Under the pieces are notes generated by a model. It was not told the DNA's origin and searched no databases. It saw nothing but the letters and a program-made list of their open reading frames with translations. A stretch of DNA of 64,000 bases from Penicillus capitatus (lineage: Eukaryota > Chlorophyta): contig OZ287699.1 in NCBI GenBank assembly GCA_965649825.1, forward strand, positions 744,001 through 808,000. The letters run 5' to 3'. Positions 58,498 through 64,000 of this stretch are shown here, one piece after another. Made by a program: the position numbers and the translations under genes. How positions within the stretch are numbered: the stretch's first letter is position 1; each line of letters opens with the position of its first letter.

Positions 58498-61400
58498 CTC
58501 ATCCGTATCCAGTATGCATTGTATTCGATCCTGAAGCTTAGACCGCGCTAGTATTGCTCCGAACTGTCTAAACCTTCTTCTTGCGAATCGTTCCTGACGA
58601 TACAGTTTTTAGTAGGGCGTAAGCCTGTATCCGTAACCCTCTCAGAACCGATCGTCCTTGACGTTTCAGATAAAGACTGCGTAGGGAGTGCGAGAGCGCA
58701 AATGGCATTTCGAACTTCGCAGGGACAGAGTCAAAGGGAATCGCGCACTAACTGATCGATTAATCGCGTAAGCGACACGAAATCGACACGACAAGCACGA
58801 CCGTCGTTGTACCGAAAATCGAACTATCGATTTCTAATCGGTGTACTTTGCGTTTACCGAATACCAGAGGGCCGGTCTTTGATCAATCGATTGCGAAAAA
58901 CATCAAGATCGATTGCAATCTGGAGACCGGCCGGCGATCGCACTTCTATCGAAACTTGATTATGATCAGGTATGACTAGTAGCTCATTCAGAAGGCATAG
59001 CGATTTCGATCGCGTAGTCAGAAATCGATCGAAGCGCGCTCTTCGTGGTTGAAAATGCGATGTACTGATCGTGGGTTTTGAAGTGTCAGGAAGACGGCTT
59101 TCTTCGTAACAGCGACAGTCATTGTAGAGATGCTATACGAACATTAATATATCCGTATGTTTCTTTCGTTTGCATGTCCCAAGTCTTCTTTGCCACAGAA
59201 CGTTGTCTAAGACGTAATATATGCGAATGTGTCTTGTTTAACCTTGTTCCAATCTTTTAGCTTTTGTTGTGCAAGCTTAGCGCAGTTAGGACGTATACCA
59301 GCGACAACAAGTTCGTACTGCGTCTGCCTGTTCTTCTAATACTCGCTCATGGTTTCGATCAGGTATGCGCTTTCGCAGACCACTTTGATCGAATCCGATT
59401 GCAGATCGTGACTACACGATTTCGAATCAGAGACATCTGAGGTTTCGTACCAGTTTGTTGTACAATTGATCAGGGTCTAATGAGTCAATCGAAAATGGGA
59501 AACTCGAGACGATTGGCGTGTCGTGATCGGTTAGCCATAGAACAACTCTTGATCTGTTTGTTCACTTGTTGTTGATCGATTTGGACCCACTCAATATCGA
59601 TTCATCGCATTCTTGATTGAATCGAGCGTCCTCCAATGTTTTCGTCTAATCGTCTAAACAGTTTCGATTACACCGAATTAGATGTCAAGAAAATCATTGC
59701 GACTAGCTGAACAATCTCATGACTAACAAGAAAACTATCGATTAACTCCGACACGGAAACTAATTCATCATAATTTTTCGTGTCCTTAAAAGACATCCAT
59801 GGTGCTTATGATTTTGCAGACGCATTTCGACTTCATTAATATCTACTTCAATCTTGTCATCTTTATCTTTGGAATCATCTAGAGTTTTGCGCATCGCAAC
59901 TAGTATGTCTCATATCGTCTTCATTGTCTTCTAAAACATGCCTTCAATTCTATTCAACCGATCGTCGACGATTTATGTCTGTCTTTTGACTTATTCTAAA
60001 TCTTGGGTTGTTTCTTTAAAGACAATGTTCATACTATCGAGAATAACAGCTCGGCTCCCTCCCTCACCCTTTTTCGTTTAACTTGTTCTCTAACCTATTG
60101 ATTTGTTCTTTGATCACCGACATCGAGTTAAAAGTCGCATCATCCACTGTTAATGTAAGCCTGGATGAAGCAGTGAAATCAACGGGAGCACTTGGACCAT
60201 TATCGACGATAGAAAAGCAGGTAAATGTGAAAACAGTAAAGTATGAAAACTATACATGGTTCGTCAAAGAACTTTACACATTTGGTGAAAGTATGGGTCA
60301 CGTCCAATTCGTAAAGTTTCACATCCGGTCATATATCGATGAAACAATTCGTGCATCGTGTAGGAATTCTATGTTTCTTCTTAAAGCTTTAACGACGTCC
60401 CCTGACTGATGCGGTAGTTCATTCTTCTTCATGAATTTATATCTTACGAGAATGCCTGCAATACGATAAGACGATGAGCGTCAATAAATACCCGCAGTAT
60501 AGATCGTGTCGGGCACGATTCAATTGCGATCTCCCGTCGATATTCGAGCGATCATCCACGTCGCCAACGACTTTCAAGGTCTTCTACCCATGCGAACAAG
60601 CCAACCTCTAGTTTCCCCTTCTTGCTTCAGCGATGCGACACCGCTGTCAGGTGTAAGGTAGGCTTAGATGCCTTTTGAAAAACGCCGCTATTAGGTATAA
60701 CAGAGGACACAGCAATGACCTTTCTGTCCAACTTTGCCGGGTGTTTCGACCGATTACCATTAGCACCCGTACATATGTTCAAACGTTCAGCCGATCACGG
60801 CTGCCGGAGAGCCTATCAACATCGTTGAGTCGAGTGGTAGTTGATAGCGCCTCTATGTCTCCAAGTGCCATGGTACCTCGATGCCTCGTTCGCAAGGCGG
60901 AAATCGAAGCGGTGGATGGGAAGTTCGATTGGAGGCTCCCGATGTGATGGATCGTTTCGAAGCAGCACTTCCAGATGTGACATGGTGATTCTGAGTACTT
61001 GAAGCGAGAACTGTTGTTCGTATTCGCCATTAGTTAAGTGTTACTATCGCCGCGAATTTTCTCCCGTCACTTGCTTCCCGAGCAGGGGTCCGGCCCAGAG
61101 GTCGGTCTACAGAGATACCGTGGTTTGCACTTAGTGACACGTGCCTGTTGCCCTGTCTCATTTGCTTTTTTTTGGATTCAGTGGTCCCTTATTCCGTTTG
61201 GCACCGGTTGTTTCCAATCTCTCTGCCATCCGATCTCTTGCGTTTTTCTTCTTTTCTGTCCTATTCATGTGGGTCTCTTCTCATATAGTGGACGACGCCG
61301 TTGTCAAGAACCTCAGATGCACACGTGAAACATTTAATGTTCATTCGGCCATAGATAAGACAACCTCTCTCTCGTACGACAATCATGCACAACATATGGG

Positions 61401-61580
61401 TACATTGACAGAGGAAATCGGCATTCCGGCAGCATCGTACGAAAGAGCTCATTCTATACAGAAACAATTTCTCGGTGCGTACCGCGCAGAGTTGTCCAAA
61501 TCTCTACGGCAAGATGTCTCGTCTTTCTATATAGGCTGCCTAAAACTGGATTTGTGAGCATCGAGATAATGATGCAGCCC
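58498..61580. other. AT-rich non-coding region
   Basis: No gene model that I can support. The plus-strand frame at 60083-60409 (108 codons, SLDEAVKSTGALGPLSTIEK) is unrecognised and may be chance. CGATCGA-type words recur between 58.7 and 59.7 kb. Confidence 0.45.
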
Positions 61581-61589
61581 AACCGATTC

Positions 61590-62457
61590 CGGAAGCAACA
61601 TTGAGGCCTCTCTATGGCCGAAGACGTATCAAGCACGCGTTGTTGCACGACCCGAACTTATTCAGCATTTGGTAGACATGGGTTTCAACGAGGAACATGT
61701 ATGTCCGCAGTGCTATAGTTGGATACTCTACTAGTGACGTGCCACAGGCACGTGATCCTTTCGAGAGGACGTAGAATAACATGGAATTATCAGTGTCCAT
61801 ACTTTTACACCAATCTCATGTCCGTGCAAATCAGCGAGAAATACCATCGACATTGTCTCCAGCGCGTGAGAATCCTGCCGATCCAAACGATCGTAGAGAA
61901 GCCACAGGGGAAGCTTCCGTACGAACAATCATGAAACAAGATCTCGGTGAAGACGTCCTGAAGAAGAATGTGTCCATGAATATCCACCCTGTCCGTGTTC
62001 GCATCCTTTCTTCTATTGTTTCGGACGAAGAAGACGACGATGCTGTGCATTCTCCTCCAGATTTGGAGTGGACACATGTCGATACAGACGAGGCTGAAGA
62101 GATACCAGACGAGCTGCCGTCTTCCGAAGTCAATGTGAACTTCGTTGGCGATGGAGACGAAGAGATCATCGTTCGTGGGGGTGACCGCGGTCAAGCTGAC
62201 GTTGCATCTCGCGGATTCGTCGTTTGATGACGTCTGTGAGTAAGGACGACTGTATCAGGCGAACTGAATGGCGTTTTCTTGGAAGATATTGAACGAGACG
62301 TGGGTGGCGATGGAGATTCCACGAGCTCTGGGGAATTGTTTCTTCAACTGCGACGACTGTTGGAAGGATTTGGCCCAAAACTGCTGGATAGAAGATCCGA
62401 TGGAGGCGATGGAGATGCAGCTGCGTTTCTGCGAAGATTGCGTGAGCTCTTGAGTTA
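61590..62457 (+). CDS. Partial gene model with a UBA-like motif and acidic region
   Basis: Plus-strand exons-like segments: RPELIQHLVDMGFNEEH (about 61647-61697), which has the MGF loop and helix spacing of a UBA domain; a highly acidic segment (IVSDEEDDDAVHSPPDLEWT near 62010-62110) and LRRLLEGFGPKLLDRRSDGG ending at a stop near 62457. Order and composition would fit a large ubiquitin-pathway protein such as a HECT ligase, but joins, start and end are not determined. Confidence 0.35.
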
Positions 62458-63193
62458 GTTGGGAAGAAGCCGTTAGCCTAAAGATCCCTATGGAGTTAGA
62501 CCTAGTAAAGAAAGGCAAGACCAAAACTGATTTCAGATAGAATGCATCGCGCCTTTGGCGTTCTTGGGGTATAGACGGTTTTAACAAACTGTTTAGACTA
62601 TACACAGTGAATTGGAGTTTTGTGGGATGCACATCGATTCAGACGTTTTGAGGATTTTCGAGAATCGATACTGAATTTGCGATATTCACATATGGAATGT
62701 AATCGGTGGTGGGTTTGTACAGAACTTCGAGAACGCATCTCCGTCCGTTGCAAGGGAGAAGCATCTATCAGCCAATGATATCAGAGTCTTCTAAGAATTA
62801 ATGCTGCCGTGATCCGAACAGGTTTAGTGTTTCGCTTTCAGAACGCTCGTTTACAAACAGCTGCATCCGTTTGACATCGCAGAATTGTTCTTCCTAGTCG
62901 ACAAGAGCCACGCCACAGTCGCTGCTGGGATCGATGGCACTGACGTTGTCATGCTCCTTAGTTAGTGGAGTGTAGGTTTTAAAAAAAGACACGCCTGGCT
63001 AGATGTTCTGCACCGTGTGGATCTGATCGGAGTAGAAGGTGACGGGAATCTTCAGACAAACTCGCCGCGGTCGCGCAAGCGCTCAGCGACGGACGGAGGA
63101 AACAACGCCGAGTCAATACAGAGACTACAGGTAGCGTGCATCGTCAGCCTTTATACCCGTGGTTGCCCGCGGCCTGACGTCACGTCGCGAAAC

Positions 63194-63325
63194 CGATCTC
63201 ATCGACTGTCGCCGTCGATCGATCCTGCCGATCTCATCGACTGTCGCCGTCGATCGATCCTGCCGATCTCATCGACTGTCGCCGTCGATCGATCCTGCCG
63301 ATCTCATCGACTGTCGCCGTCGATC
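63194..63325. repeat. 35-bp minisatellite, about 3.8 copies
   Basis: Tandem units start at 63194, 63229 and 63264, with a partial fourth at 63299-63325. Each unit contains CGATCTCATCGACTGTCGCC then GTCGATCGATCCTGC. Three full units are identical. The repeat also keeps open frames because 35 is not a multiple of three and no unit has a stop in two frames, so the open frames across it are an artefact. Confidence 0.95.
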
Positions 63326-63481
63326 ATCGCTGACAGTACGATTTTCAGTTCTGTTGATCATTTGCTTGTAAATTACGCAGACAAGATTCGGATCGAGGAG
63401 TCATTGTAACATCGAGATCTTGTTTAACGATTGACTTGTCAAAAAAGCGTTGCCGAGTTCTAATCTTGCTACTCTCTGTTT

Positions 63482-64000
63482 AGACGAATTCTGCAACGCT
63501 GATCTGATCGAGCGCCTCTCGACGACCCCGACAACGATATCTCACGCTACTGCCAGCGTTTGTTTCAGGACCGGTAAGAGCTGAATCTCCGCTGAAGGCG
63601 GACCCGAACAGAACAAAAGTCCTGCCTGTCGCCATGACAGAAGTTTCACGCGCAGAAATCCTTCAAATGCTCGCCGACGTATTTAACACGTTTCCGGTGC
63701 GGAATCTCCCGATGAAGCAGTCGAGTAGCAACACGACAGTCACTTTAGACATCGCACGATTCGTAGGCACCATCCGATTGCTGCGATCACAAGCAGCTTC
63801 AGAATCCTTTCAGATCACGATACCTCGTCCGATAGTTAGTTCCATTATTTGCTCTAAAGACAGACACAAAGCTTTCAATTCTCCCTTCACACGCAATGAC
63901 AACTCCATAGATCAGCAACTATCTACTGCGTACAAAACTGCGCATGGAATCGCCTGTCCACAGCACATAAACCTTGTCCTTTGGTTGATTAACCGACCGT
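63482..64000 (+). CDS. Unrecognised gene running off the right edge
   Basis: After a CTGTTTAG acceptor-like site the plus strand reads EFCNADLIERLSTTPTTISH, then a likely 38-nt intron (GTAAGA...AACAG near 63575-63612) or read-through, then MTEVSRAEILQMLADVFNTF, PVRNLPMKQSSSNTTVTLDI and onward without a stop to the window end. Length and composition suggest real coding sequence. It may belong to the same large gene as the UBA-like segment at 61.6 kb. No family recognised. Confidence 0.4.

Noticed and set aside
63017-63409. 130-codon frame across the 35-bp minisatellite
   Set aside because: The frame is open because the repeat unit lacks stops; the peptide is a repeat artefact.
1-64000. tRNA, rRNA or other structured RNA genes
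   Set aside because: I looked for B-box-like GGTTCGAATCC with a fitting A-box and clover-leaf arms and found none I could support; a tRNAscan-SE or Infernal run would decide.
1-64000. Prokaryotic or viral origin of the window
   Set aside because: Spliced housekeeping genes with consistent 50-nt introns throughout and eukaryote-specific families (SAR1, PIG-U, RBM42, LSM7) rule this out.

Overview
This is nuclear DNA from a photosynthetic eukaryote, most likely an alga of the green lineage with a primary plastid. I read about 25 spliced genes. Nearly all introns are 40-65 nt, so genes lie close together (one per roughly 2 kb between 5 and 58 kb). Three genes are nuclear genes for plastid functions: PsaD of photosystem I, Mg-protoporphyrin IX methyltransferase (ChlM), and plastid ribosomal protein PSRP-3. 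psaD and ycf65 (PSRP-3) are plastid genes in red algae, and the PsaD precursor begins with a plain Ser/Arg-rich transit peptide without a signal peptide, which argues against a red alga or a secondary plastid. A glaucophyte is not excluded. Species unknown.

Layout. 1-5.4 kb: no convincing gene, but a diverged duplication. 5.4-10.6 kb: a large beta-helix membrane protein. 11-14.5 kb: RAD23, chlM and the tRNA adenosine deaminase TAD2, the last two head to head. 15.7-21.1 kb: a WDR62/MAPKBP1-type WD40 protein. 22.3-30 kb: PLAC8 protein, DPH6-like ATP-binding protein, G3BP-like NTF2+RRM protein, ACHT-type thioredoxin, torsin-like AAA+ ATPase. 30-36.7 kb: a protein with a TDBD-like module, a 51-residue candidate, a two-RRM protein, psaD, RBM42 and PIG-U. 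37.5-47.2 kb: a divergent DDB1/CPSF-A family protein, SAR1, a chromodomain protein, POLD2 and LSM7. 47.8 kb: minisatellite. 49-55.5 kb: a GC-richer stretch with RPB3, PSRP-3 and a catalytically complete Argonaute. 57-58.5 kb: small membrane protein and cyclophilin. 58.5-64 kb: mostly AT-richer non-coding DNA, a second minisatellite, and partial gene models that I cannot name.

No operon logic is expected. The genes are ordinary housekeeping functions (transcription, splicing, replication, secretion, GPI anchoring, ubiquitin shuttling, RNA silencing) mixed with plastid functions. Many neighbours are divergently transcribed from short shared intervals. Gene models below were built by hand: exon joins were accepted when reading phase, splice dinucleotides, intron length and family resemblance agreed. 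All family names come from recognising motifs, not from a search. The most unusual signals are repeated GC-AG introns, a recurring 8-base element (GATGTGAC) often inside introns, two related minisatellites 15 kb apart, and the near-zero gap between chlM and TAD2.
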